DNA of 64,000 nt, from NCBI RefSeq assembly GCF_017355935.1, contig NZ_JAFIQT010000001.1, positions 744,001 to 808,000 on the forward strand, in the 5' to 3' direction. This stretch comes from Telluribacter humicola (lineage in GTDB: Bacteria; Bacteroidota; Bacteroidia; Cytophagales; Spirosomataceae). The translations under genes were made by a program, and so were the position numbers. Positions 34,781 to 42,926 of this stretch are shown here, piece after piece (position 1 is the stretch's first letter; the number at the start of each line of letters is the position of its first letter). The notes beneath the pieces are model-generated. The model was not told the DNA's origin. It was given only the letters and a program-made list of their open reading frames with translations, and ran no database searches.

Positions 34781-35506
34781 ATGACCCGGCTTAGTGTAAA
34801 TATCAACAAAATAGCAACGCTTCGCAACTCGCGCGGTGGAGACAACCCCAATGTAGTAAGAGCAGCGCTGGACTGCGAAGCATTTGGAGCACAGGGTATT
34901 ACCGTGCATCCACGCCCCGATGAGCGGCACATTCGCTACCAGGATGTCTATGACCTTAAGGAGGTCGTGACAACGGAGTTTAACATTGAGGGAAATCCGT
35001 CCGAAAAGAAGTTTGTGGATCTGGTACTGGCTGTGAAGCCGGCTCAGGTAACCCTGGTACCTGATGCACTGGGCGCTATCACCTCCAATGCCGGCTGGGA
35101 TACGGTGAATAATAAGGCGTTGCTGACCGAACTGGTGTCGGAGTTTAAGAAGGAGAGTATCCGGGTATCGGTATTTGTGGATGCCGACGAGCGTATGGTA
35201 GAGGGCGCCAAACTTTGTGGAGCCGACCGCGTAGAGCTATATACGGAACCCTATGCGCACCATTACTTTGAAGATCGTGAGGCGGCAGTAGCTCCCTTCG
35301 TGAAGGCGGCCGAAATGGCGCGTCAGGTCGGGTTGGGCTTGAACGCTGGTCATGACCTGAGCCTGGATAACCTGCGTTATCTGAGAAAGTGCATTCCCTG
35401 GATGGACGAAGTATCCATCGGCCACGCGCTGATCTGCGATGCCTTGTATTATGGCCTTGAGAATACAATACAAATGTATTTGCGGGAGTTAGAAGAAGAG
35501 GGGTAG
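34781..35506 (+). CDS. pdxJ: Pyridoxine 5'-phosphate synthase
   Basis: Condenses 1-deoxy-D-xylulose 5-phosphate with 3-amino-2-oxopropyl phosphate to pyridoxine 5'-phosphate, the last ring-forming step of the DXP-dependent vitamin B6 pathway. 241 residues, a complete TIM-barrel. Family blocks: [67 protein letters not shown] and [15 protein letters not shown]. No other B6 gene is nearby. A well-formed promoter precedes it and a heptamer repeat array follows the stop. Confidence 0.96.
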   Translation: MTRLSVNINKIATLRNSRGGDNPNVVRAALDCEAFGAQGITVHPRPDERHIRYQDVYDLKEVVTTEFNIEGNPSEKKFVDLVLAVKPAQVTLVPDALGAITSNAGWDTVNNKALLTELVSEFKKESIRVSVFVDADERMVEGAKLCGADRVELYTEPYAHHYFEDREAAVAPFVKAAEMARQVGLGLNAGHDLSLDNLRYLRKCIPWMDEVSIGHALICDALYYGLENTIQMYLRELEEEG

Positions 35507-35516
35507 AAGGTAGTCT

Positions 35517-35544
35517 GTTAGCTATTAGGTAGTAGCCGTTAGCT
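35517..35544 (+). repeat. Heptamer array (RTTAGCT type), four units
   Basis: Four consecutive 7-base units (GTTAGCT, ATTAGGT, AGTAGCC, GTTAGCT), starting 11 bases after the pdxJ stop. A member of the same family as those at 3456, 40656 and 49205. Confidence 0.7.
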
Positions 35545-35693
35545 TTTTGCTTATTAATATATGTAAATAGCAGCACAGCAATGCCCTGGTAAAGTACCTG
35601 GCATGAGTACAAGCTACTACCGAGGCGACACATGCCTGTATTCATCCAATAACGAACTACTAACATCCCAACACCTATATACCCAAACCAGCT

Positions 35694-36734
35694 ATGCCCC
35701 AGGCCTTGTCCCCCCAAGAGTTTCTGAAGAGAGCCGCTACCTTACCGGTAGTGGACGTGCGTTCGCCGGGAGAGTTTGCGCAGGCGCATATTCCGGGGGC
35801 GGTGAATATTCCCCTTTTTACCAATGAGGAGCGTGCCGTAGTAGGTACAGCCTATAAGCAGGTGAGCAAGGACGATGCCCTGCTGCGGGGGTTGGAATAC
35901 GTAGGCCCTAAGATGGCGGACTTTGTACGCCAGTCCAAAGCTCTGGCTCCCGATGGGGAGATACTTGTGCACTGCTGGCGCGGGGGAATGCGCAGTGGCT
36001 CCTTCGCGTGGCTGCTGGAAACGGCGGGTATGAAAGTATCTACCTTAGTGGGTGGCTATAAAGCGTATCGAAACCTGGTACTGGATGGCTTTGACCAGCC
36101 CCGTCAACTGGTAGTATTAGGTGGAAAAACGGGCAGTGGTAAGACCGAGATTCTGAAAGAACTCCATAAGCTGGGCGAACAGGTACTGGACCTGGAAGCC
36201 CTGGCTCATCATAAAGGCTCCTCCTACGGGGCCATCGGGCAGGCTCCGCAGCCTACGTCCGAACAATACGAAAATGATATCTCGGTGCAGTGGCAACAGC
36301 TGGACCCGGAGCGCCGGATCTGGATTGAAGACGAAAGCCGTACCGTGGGACGCTGCTTTGTACCCCTGTCTCTCTGGGAGCAAATGCGAGTGGCACCCGT
36401 AGCTTTTGTAGACCTACCCAAGGAAGTGCGTATCCAGCGGCTGGTACGCGAGTACGCCTGCTATGACCATAATCTGCTTTTCGAGGCTACCGATCGAATC
36501 CGCAAGCGCCTCGGCGGTCAGCATCACCAGGCGGCTATGGCGGCTCTGGAGCAGCACGATTACGCAACCGTAGCTGATATCACCCTGACCTACTACGATA
36601 AGGCTTACCTGCACGGCCTTTCCATGCGTGCCAGTGATAGCGTATTCAAGATTGACATTTCCGAAGATAATCCCGCTCAGACTGCCCAACAGCTACTAGC
36701 CTGGGCGGAGAAGCTGCATACTACTGTTGCATAA
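35694..36734 (+). CDS. mnmH: tRNA 2-selenouridine synthase
   Basis: Replaces sulfur with selenium at the wobble 2-thiouridine of certain tRNAs, through a geranylated intermediate. 346 residues. An N-terminal rhodanese domain has the catalytic Cys 94 in LVHCWRGGMRSGSFAWLLE; a P-loop domain follows with GGKTGSGKTEILKELH at about residues 141-156. Further family blocks are DLEALAHHKGSSYGAIGQ and WIEDESRTVGRCFVP. The reaction needs selenophosphate from SelD, which is not in this window. The gene appears to be transcribed alone. Confidence 0.93.
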   Translation: MPQALSPQEFLKRAATLPVVDVRSPGEFAQAHIPGAVNIPLFTNEERAVVGTAYKQVSKDDALLRGLEYVGPKMADFVRQSKALAPDGEILVHCWRGGMRSGSFAWLLETAGMKVSTLVGGYKAYRNLVLDGFDQPRQLVVLGGKTGSGKTEILKELHKLGEQVLDLEALAHHKGSSYGAIGQAPQPTSEQYENDISVQWQQLDPERRIWIEDESRTVGRCFVPLSLWEQMRVAPVAFVDLPKEVRIQRLVREYACYDHNLLFEATDRIRKRLGGQHHQAAMAALEQHDYATVADITLTYYDKAYLHGLSMRASDSVFKIDISEDNPAQTAQQLLAWAEKLHTTVA

Positions 36735-36737
36735 AAA

Positions 36738-36772
36738 TACCTGTGGCACCCCTTTGAGGTGTGCCACAGGTA
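36738..36772 (-). terminator. Terminator between mnmH and the membrane-protein gene
   Basis: A 12-bp perfect stem TACCTGTGGCAC / GTGCCACAGGTA with an 11-base loop. The T-run is on the minus strand, so it mainly serves the minus-strand gene; a second, 7-bp hairpin lies at 36780-36794. Confidence 0.65.
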
Positions 36773-36808
36773 AAGGTTCACCCGTGTCACGGGTACGAAT
36801 ACATAGGA

Positions 36809-37471
36809 TTAATACCCTACACCCCCTTCTTTCTCGATTAGAATTGCCCGGTACAGCGAGGCAAAAGAGGCTTTGATCCAGATCAGGGCCGGGAATATCC
36901 CTACGATAAAGCATATCAACCCTATTAGGAAAATAAAGATAGAGGTGACACCCAGACCAAAGATGCGCCAGCCGTGTCCGCTCGTCAGTTTCCAGCTAGT
37001 CTCAACGGCTGCAATGGGATCCAGTTTTTTGTCCATAATAAGGTAGGATACAAACACGAGTCGGCAGGCAACAATAATACCCGGAATGATCAGGGCGATC
37101 ATACTAATACCAATCAGTGCAGTAACCAGCAGGTGGGCCAGTACGATGTTGAGGTAGTTGTTGAAGCCAGCCAGGATATCTTTTAAGTCTATTTTCTGAT
37201 TACGTACGGCCTGTACAAACATCAGGTCAGCGCTGTATTCAAATATAGGCAGGAGTAACAACCAGTAGGCCACCCCTATGATCTCGAGCATGATCCGGGT
37301 GGAGGTATACTCCTGTTCTTCGTTCTTCTTGATCAGGTCAACGGGAGCGTTGGCAATGGCTATGACTACTATGATCAGCAGCAGGGGCAGAAAGTACTGC
37401 TTCGTTTTCTCCCAGCCAAACGATAGGCTGCCGTTCCAGCTAGGTGGTACCAGGGGTGTTACATTTTCCAT
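36809..37471 (-). CDS. Polytopic membrane protein of unknown function
   Basis: 220 residues with about six hydrophobic segments. The middle-to-C-terminal pattern (IIPGIIVACRLVFVSYLIMD, DPIAAVETSWKLTSGHGWRI) is typical of a broad group of bacterial membrane proteins described as DUF975-like or glycerophosphodiesterase-membrane-domain-like: an amphipathic IxPGI turn, a conserved Asp after the helix, then a SWxLTxG motif. No reaction is known. It is divergent from the membrane LuxR regulator gene, and the shared region has two similar palindromes, so it is a plausible target of that regulator. Confidence 0.8.
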   Translation of the reverse strand: MENVTPLVPPSWNGSLSFGWEKTKQYFLPLLLIIVVIAIANAPVDLIKKNEEQEYTSTRIMLEIIGVAYWLLLLPIFEYSADLMFVQAVRNQKIDLKDILAGFNNYLNIVLAHLLVTALIGISMIALIIPGIIVACRLVFVSYLIMDKKLDPIAAVETSWKLTSGHGWRIFGLGVTSIFIFLIGLICFIVGIFPALIWIKASFASLYRAILIEKEGGVGY

Positions 37472-37507
37472 CTCTTTATGTAGTTTTCTGATGATTAATT
37501 AACTGCT

Positions 37508-37515
37508 CAAATGTA
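37508..37515 (-). promoter_or_regulatory. -7 promoter element for the 36809 gene
   Basis: On the minus strand TACATTTG matches TAnnTTTG; the leader would be about 30 bases. The palindrome at 37540 lies just upstream of it. Confidence 0.5.
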
Positions 37516-37539
37516 GACAGAGCCTATTTCTGAAAACAG

Positions 37540-37551
37540 CTACTTAAGTAG
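37540..37551. promoter_or_regulatory. Palindrome CTACTTAAGTAG
   Basis: A perfect 12-bp palindrome upstream of the minus-strand promoter. It is closely matched by a second site 37 bases away; together they look like operators. Confidence 0.45.
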
Positions 37552-37576
37552 TGATTTGCACCCATTTTCAAGAACA

Positions 37577-37588
37577 CTACTTTAGTAG
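37577..37588. promoter_or_regulatory. Near-palindrome CTACTTTAGTAG
   Basis: Differs from the site at 37540 in one base. It lies 24 bases before the -7 element of the LuxR gene, in the -33 area. Confidence 0.45.
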
Positions 37589-37612
37589 GATGCTATTTGG
37601 GGCCAGTATGGA

Positions 37613-37620
37613 TAGTTTTG
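37613..37620 (+). promoter_or_regulatory. -7 promoter element for the LuxR-type gene
   Basis: TAGTTTTG matches TAnnTTTG and lies 26 bases before the ATG at 37646. There is no TTTG at the usual -33 distance, which fits an activator-dependent promoter. Confidence 0.4.
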
Positions 37621-37645
37621 GGTCCATCAATACTTTTTGATTCGT

Positions 37646-38581
37646 ATGGAGATCAGCCGCATATACATCTGGATTTGTTTTATCTTCTGCATGGCTCTGG
37701 CCGCCGGAGGTGTACTCGTTATGTTCCGCCATCGGGAGTACCGGCAGTACGCGGCATTCAGGTACATACAGTACTACCTGATCCTGATGTACACCTTTGG
37801 CTTCTATGCTATGTGGAGTCAGGTATGGTTCCGGGTGGTTTTCTTTACATCCGACAGCTATGGTACCCTGGCCCCCGTCGTTGATTTCCTTGTAACGATC
37901 AGTACTCCCTTTCTGATCGCCGCAAAGCTGATGCTGGTGCTGTGGGCGATAAGCTTATTAGAGAATAAACGCAATGCGTTTTTCTATCCGGCGGGTATTA
38001 GTGTAGTACTGCTTCCGATCTTACTTTATTGGTTTTATAATTCCTCCCAAGGCCAGCCTATCGTCTATCAGCTATATGTCATGCTGGTGTGGGTAGTAGT
38101 GGCTTTTATAAGTTCGCTGCTGCTTTTCTCTTCCATCAAGTACTTCGATAGGCCTTCAAAGTTCGTTCTGGTGGCACTGGTAGTGGTTATAGGAGCTATA
38201 CATGTTCCTGTGTTCCTTAATATAGTCGTACAGCCGGCGTACGAGCTGATATTTATCTTTCTCTTCTTTCTAAGCCACACTGCTCTGGGCGTCTATTTTG
38301 GCTACCGGGCCCAGCTGCCACCCGTGCAGGAAGAAGTACCTGTGGAGGCTGCCTCTACGGGACTGGCTACGTTTGAGGTATTTGTAGAACGGTACGGTAT
38401 CACTGCGCGGGAGGCGGAGGTAGTGCGGGAGATATGCCGGGGCAAAGCCAATAAGGAAATAGCTGACGAACTATTCGTAACGGTACAGACCGTCAAGGAC
38501 CATACGCACCGGATCTATCAGAAGACCAACGTAAAGAGCCGTACGCAGCTGGCTTCGTTACTGCGTGAGTTTGAGAATTGA
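37646..38581 (+). CDS. Membrane-anchored LuxR-type transcriptional regulator
   Basis: 311 residues from ATG 37646 (a TTG at 37637 would add three). Seven hydrophobic segments fill residues 1-225 (from ISRIYIWICFIFCMALAAGG to a last helix ending LGVYFGYRAQ). A C-terminal GerE helix-turn-helix follows at about 245-305: ITAREAEVVREICRGKANKE, then IADELFVTVQTVKDHTHRIY. It is a one-component regulator that would bind DNA while embedded in the membrane and sense a membrane or external signal directly. It is divergent from another membrane-protein gene, with two similar palindromes between them. Confidence 0.88.
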   Translation: MEISRIYIWICFIFCMALAAGGVLVMFRHREYRQYAAFRYIQYYLILMYTFGFYAMWSQVWFRVVFFTSDSYGTLAPVVDFLVTISTPFLIAAKLMLVLWAISLLENKRNAFFYPAGISVVLLPILLYWFYNSSQGQPIVYQLYVMLVWVVVAFISSLLLFSSIKYFDRPSKFVLVALVVVIGAIHVPVFLNIVVQPAYELIFIFLFFLSHTALGVYFGYRAQLPPVQEEVPVEAASTGLATFEVFVERYGITAREAEVVREICRGKANKEIADELFVTVQTVKDHTHRIYQKTNVKSRTQLASLLREFEN

Positions 38582-38793
38582 GCCAAACATTTTACTCCAC
38601 TTTTCGATTATCAATTTTACATCTGGTACTACCTCTCCCTGCCTTTCTGACGTCTCCTCTTGTACACCAGAATATGCCGCTTATAAAGATATAGGAGCAT
38701 TTTAATAAGTATTTATGTTTTATTTACGTTATGACTGCCTACATGTTAGGTAGCGTAGCCTTACTATTTCATTACTAATTTTCTTTTACCTAA

Positions 38794-40656
38794 ATGAAAA
38801 AAGCCAATAATCTAATACTGCTGGTACTGCTTTCGGCAAGCCAGTATGTATTTGCCCAAAAGCAATATCAGTTTACGGTGGATCTGACGCAGCCGCAGAA
38901 CGATGAGTTGACGGTGAACCTGCTCACACCCGCCTTCAAACAGAAAGAAGCCGTATATCATCTGCCCAAAATAGTACCCGGTACCTACTCCATCAATAAC
39001 TACGGTTCATACGCCAGCAACTTTCAGGCTTTCGATAAGAAAGGCAAAACCCTGAATGTAGAGCGTACCGATAAGAACAGCTGGAAGATCTCAAATGCCA
39101 ATAAGCTGCACCGGATCACCTACCAGATCGATGATACCTGGGATTCGCCTGAGATCCAGGAGGATGTATTTGAGCCAAGTGGTACCAATATTCAGCAGGA
39201 TACCAACTTTGTACTGAATCCGTTTGGTTTCTTCGGGTACTTCCAGGGCATGGAGAGGATGCCGTATGAAGTGACTATCACCAAGCCCAACGGTTTTTAT
39301 GGTTCTACCTCGCTGGTGAATCAGAATAAAAACGCCGCTTCTAATAAGGATGTATTTGTAACGCAGGACTACCACGAGCTGGCCGATGCGCCCATCATGT
39401 ACAACCGGCCCGATACTGTATGGCTGAAGGTAGGTAATGCGGATATTCTGGTTTCGGTATTCTCACCTAATAATAAGGTATCTACTAAAGACCTGGCGGC
39501 CGATATCAAACCGGTACTTGAGGCCCAGAAAGACTACCTGGGAGGTACTCTGCCCATTGATAAGTATGCTTTCGTTATCTATATGTCGGACCGCAAGGAT
39601 CTGACCCGCTACGGAGCGCTGGAACACTCATTGTCGTCGTTCTACTACCTGCCCGAAACCATGTCAGCCGAGCAGCTTTCTGAAACGATGAAGGATGTAG
39701 CCGCGCACGAGTTTTTCCATATCCTGACGCCACTCAACATCCATAGCGAAGAGATTGGTAACTTTGACTATATCAACCCCCGGATGTCGCAGCACCTGTG
39801 GCTGTACGAAGGCCTGACGGAGTATGCGGCGCACCATGCGCAGCTGCAGGCGGGTATTATAGATCTGGAAACGTACCTGAACAGACAGGAAGAAAAGATC
39901 GAAACCGCCCGTACCCGCTTCAACGACTCGCTTTCATTTACCGAAATGTCACGCAATGTACTGGAGACTTACAAGGACGAGTACAGCAATGTGTACCAGA
40001 AAGGGGCCTTAATTGGCTTGGCATTGGACTTGCGGTTGCGCCAGCTATCCAACGGAAAGTACGGAACCAAGGACCTGATGCGTGATCTGGCTAAGACGTA
40101 CGGAAAGAACAAGTCCTTTAAGGATGAAGAGCTATTTGATAAGATAGCTCAGCTAACCAATCCCGAGATCCGTGACTTCTTCCGTAAGTACGTTGAGGGC
40201 GGTGAGCCACTACCTCTGGAGCAGCTGTTTGGAGCTATTGGTATCCAGTTTGATCCAGCTGGTGAGAAGAAAGAAGTGGAGAAAGCCTTTGGTGTCAACT
40301 TTGCGCTAGTACCCGGCTCCAAGACCATCATGATCGCCAACGCCAGCAATGCTACGGATCTGGGCCAGCGGCTGGATCTGAAAGCTATGGATCAAATTGT
40401 GTCAATCAATGGTCAGCCTTTCAACCTGGATACCTACGCATCGGTACTGCAGAACTACGATGAGCAGTACAAAGCAGGTGATACGGTAACCTTTGTGGTG
40501 AAACGTAAGGTAGCGGAGGACGAAGTAAAAGAGGTGACGCTAACGGCTGATCTGCGTGAGACTACTATCACGTACCCTACCCTGGTACCTGAAGCAGACG
40601 CTACCGCACAGGAGCTACAGCTTCGTAATTCCTGGATGGGACAGGCAGGTAGGTAA
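38794..40656 (+). CDS. M61 family peptidase (glycyl aminopeptidase type) with PDZ domain
   Basis: 620 residues with signal peptide MKKANNLILLVLLSASQYVF ending at AQ. An N-terminal beta-sandwich domain (about 25-190) is followed by a gluzincin catalytic domain with HEFFH at 305-309 and the third zinc ligand Glu 339 in LYEGLTEYAAHH. A C-terminal PDZ-like domain (about 490-600; LKAMDQIVSINGQPF) completes the normal M61 plan. It would cleave peptides, with a known preference in the family for N-terminal Gly or Ala, in the periplasm or outside the cell. It ends at a heptamer repeat array and shares a bidirectional terminator with the convergent S9 peptidase. Confidence 0.92.
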   Translation: MKKANNLILLVLLSASQYVFAQKQYQFTVDLTQPQNDELTVNLLTPAFKQKEAVYHLPKIVPGTYSINNYGSYASNFQAFDKKGKTLNVERTDKNSWKISNANKLHRITYQIDDTWDSPEIQEDVFEPSGTNIQQDTNFVLNPFGFFGYFQGMERMPYEVTITKPNGFYGSTSLVNQNKNAASNKDVFVTQDYHELADAPIMYNRPDTVWLKVGNADILVSVFSPNNKVSTKDLAADIKPVLEAQKDYLGGTLPIDKYAFVIYMSDRKDLTRYGALEHSLSSFYYLPETMSAEQLSETMKDVAAHEFFHILTPLNIHSEEIGNFDYINPRMSQHLWLYEGLTEYAAHHAQLQAGIIDLETYLNRQEEKIETARTRFNDSLSFTEMSRNVLETYKDEYSNVYQKGALIGLALDLRLRQLSNGKYGTKDLMRDLAKTYGKNKSFKDEELFDKIAQLTNPEIRDFFRKYVEGGEPLPLEQLFGAIGIQFDPAGEKKEVEKAFGVNFALVPGSKTIMIANASNATDLGQRLDLKAMDQIVSINGQPFNLDTYASVLQNYDEQYKAGDTVTFVVKRKVAEDEVKEVTLTADLRETTITYPTLVPEADATAQELQLRNSWMGQAGR

Positions 40657-40690
40657 TTAGCCATTAGGTATTAGCTGTTAGCTATTAGTT
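40656..40690 (+). repeat. Heptamer array (RTTAGCT type), five units
   Basis: The longest array of its kind in the window: ATTAGCC, ATTAGGT, ATTAGCT, GTTAGCT and ATTAGTT, in perfect 7-base phase, starting at the last base of the M61 stop codon. Confidence 0.75.
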
Positions 40691-40711
40691 TTCAAAACTG
40701 TACCTATCAAT

Positions 40712-40754
40712 AAAAAGAAAGCGAGGGAAGTCTCCTTCCTGCGCTTTCTTTTTT
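40712..40754. terminator. Bidirectional terminator, M61 / S9 genes
   Basis: A stem of AAAAAGAAAGCG against CGCTTTCTTTTT with a partly paired interior; T-runs follow on both strands. Confidence 0.75.
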
Positions 40755-40818
40755 GGATATCCATATACTCGACATTCCGCAATCGCTGCGTCGAATCGTC
40801 GAAATTCGAAAATCTTAA

Positions 40819-42804
40819 CTACGGTTTCAGGTACTTACCAAACCAGTCGATGTACCTCTCGAAGCGGTCTTTCTGGTAGCTGGGGACCGTCAGGCCGTGG
40901 AACTGGTTGGGATAAATAACCAGTTGCGTGGGTACGCCCAGTGATTTCAGAGCCTGGTACATCTGCTCAGTACCAACGGCCGGTACGTTGAAGTCTTTCT
41001 CACCGACCATGTAAAGAGTTGGGGTCTTGATGCGGTCGGCGTGCAGCAGCGGGAATCCTATCTTCAGGTACTTTTCGATGCCTTCCCACGGGCGGCCCAG
41101 TTCGTTTTCATTCTGCAGGATGTACTGATCTACCCCGTACATCGACAGCTGGAATGATACACCGGCCCCACTGGCCGCGGCTTTAAAACGGTCAGTAGTG
41201 GCTATGACAGCGTTAGTCAGGATACCTCCGTAGCTCCATCCACCTACACCCAGGCGCCCGGGATCAGCAATGCCTTTCTCTACCAGGTAATCCACCGCTC
41301 CCAGCAGGTCCATTACTTCCAGGTTACCCCAGTCGGCGCTGATGGCACCGGTATAAGCCAGCCCGCGTCCGTTGCTACCGCGGTAGTTGACCGCCGCTAC
41401 GGCATAGCCCGCGGAAGCCAGCATCTGGCGGCTGAGATCAAAGCCCCAGTCGTCCTGCGCTACCGGACCACCGTGGATAAACACGATCAGGGGGAGTTTC
41501 TTACCGGCAGGAGCATCGTGGGGCAGGAACAGGAGGCTGGATACCTGCGTGCCGTCTTTGCTCCGTGAGGTGAAGGCTTCCACCTTGGCCAGCTGTAGGG
41601 GCGCCAGGAAATCATCGTGGTGATAGGTCAGGCGACGAGTCTTGCCTGCTTCCAGGGCGTACAGCTCAGCCGGTACGTGTGGCTCGCTCATAGAAGTCAG
41701 CCAGTTGCCGCCGGAATGCTTCTCAAGATCGTAATAAGCGCGCTCACCGCTGGCTAACTTTGTCATTTTGCCAGACTTGATATCAAACTGCGCTATATAG
41801 CTTTGACGGTCGTCATCTACCAGGGCTACCAGGGCATGTCCGTCGGGTGTCCAGCGATGATTAGCTACGTCGCGGTCCAGCGTCTGTGAAAGTACCTTGG
41901 GTGTACCCCCAGCGGCAGGTACTACCGCCAGGTGCGGCTGTCCGTACATGGTATAGGCTTCGGATGAGGAACGGATGTAGGCAATCTGCTTGCCATCGGG
42001 GCTCCAGCGGGGTGAACTATCCGAGCCGGCCCAGGTGGTTAGCTTCCGGGGAGTAGCGCCGGGCCTGGCATCCATTACCCAGATATCGCTATTGACGTTG
42101 CGGTCGGGATCTTCGGTACGGTTGCTCACGAAGGCAATCTGCGATCCATTCGGCGACCACACGGCACTTGTCTCGTTGTAGGGGCCGGTAGTAAGGCTAT
42201 CTATCTTCTTAGTAGCGATATCAAACAGGTACAGGTGGATGGGCTCGCGACGGAGGTACCCTTCTACATCCTGCTTAAACTTGTAGCGATCCGTCACTAT
42301 AGGGTCGGGTACCTTCTTATTGGTAGAGGTATCGACCAGTTGTTTTACTTCTAGGAGCAGCTTCTTGCCATCCGGTGACCAGGTATAGGCCTGCAGCTCA
42401 TGTTTGAAGTCGGTAACTTTTTTTGCTTCACCTCCGCGACGATCCATCAGCCATATCTGGCTCTGGTCCAGATCCCCCCGTGATGATACAAATGACAGGT
42501 ACTTGCCGTCGGGACTCCAGCGAGGCTGCGATTCACCGTCGGGGCTGTGGGTGAGTTGAATAGTTTCCTTGCCGTCCCAGCTCACCATCCACAGGTCAGC
42601 GTTACGTTTGTTTTTGGCTGTATCCACCGCTGACACTACGTAAGCTACCCATTTTCCCTCGGGCGATACCTGCGGATCTGAAATGGATTTGAGCCGGTAC
42701 ACATCCGAAGGCCGCAGCTTCCGCTTAGTAGTTTGTTGAGCTGATAACTGAGTACTTACCCCCAGTAACAGCAAAAAAGAGACGAATAATGAAAGTTTTC
42801 TCAT
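40819..42804 (-). CDS. S9 family prolyl oligopeptidase-type peptidase
   Basis: 661 residues from ATG 42804, chosen because it starts a clear signal peptide (MRKLSLFVSFLLLLGVSTQL ending SAQ); the frame extends to 42894. An N-terminal beta-propeller of PD40-type repeats (for example SPDGESQPRWSPDGKYLSFV, SSPRWSPDGKQIAYIRSS) spans about residues 40-370. The C-terminal alpha/beta-hydrolase has the nucleophile in GGWSYGG (Ser near 524), the Asp in GEKDFNVP and the His in NQFHGL. It is a secreted acylaminoacyl- or dipeptidyl-peptidase-like enzyme that degrades short peptides. It is convergent with the M61 gene. Confidence 0.93.
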   Translation of the reverse strand: MRKLSLFVSFLLLLGVSTQLSAQQTTKRKLRPSDVYRLKSISDPQVSPEGKWVAYVVSAVDTAKNKRNADLWMVSWDGKETIQLTHSPDGESQPRWSPDGKYLSFVSSRGDLDQSQIWLMDRRGGEAKKVTDFKHELQAYTWSPDGKKLLLEVKQLVDTSTNKKVPDPIVTDRYKFKQDVEGYLRREPIHLYLFDIATKKIDSLTTGPYNETSAVWSPNGSQIAFVSNRTEDPDRNVNSDIWVMDARPGATPRKLTTWAGSDSSPRWSPDGKQIAYIRSSSEAYTMYGQPHLAVVPAAGGTPKVLSQTLDRDVANHRWTPDGHALVALVDDDRQSYIAQFDIKSGKMTKLASGERAYYDLEKHSGGNWLTSMSEPHVPAELYALEAGKTRRLTYHHDDFLAPLQLAKVEAFTSRSKDGTQVSSLLFLPHDAPAGKKLPLIVFIHGGPVAQDDWGFDLSRQMLASAGYAVAAVNYRGSNGRGLAYTGAISADWGNLEVMDLLGAVDYLVEKGIADPGRLGVGGWSYGGILTNAVIATTDRFKAAASGAGVSFQLSMYGVDQYILQNENELGRPWEGIEKYLKIGFPLLHADRIKTPTLYMVGEKDFNVPAVGTEQMYQALKSLGVPTQLVIYPNQFHGLTVPSYQKDRFERYIDWFGKYLKP

Positions 42805-42876
42805 AGAGATACTCTGATACTTTTTAAGATCAAAACAAACCTTCAATTTGGAGAAAAGTAGAATAGAAAACAAAAA

Positions 42877-42897
42877 GAGGTGCCCCAAAGGCACCTC
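42877..42897 (-). terminator. Terminator of the Gfo/Idh/MocA gene
   Basis: An 8-bp stem GAGGTGCC / GGCACCTC with a 5-base loop; on the minus strand it is followed by TTTTTG. It lies 30 bases after that gene's stop. Confidence 0.7.
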
Positions 42898-42926
42898 CTG
42901 CTAGAAAGTCTGTGAAAGAGAGACTA

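Noticed and set aside
40764-40812. TCGA-rich stretch (several TCGA words) after the M61 terminator, sharing TCGACATT with the 24.8-kb repeat
   Set aside because: The similarity is only eight bases and no extended repeat could be aligned.
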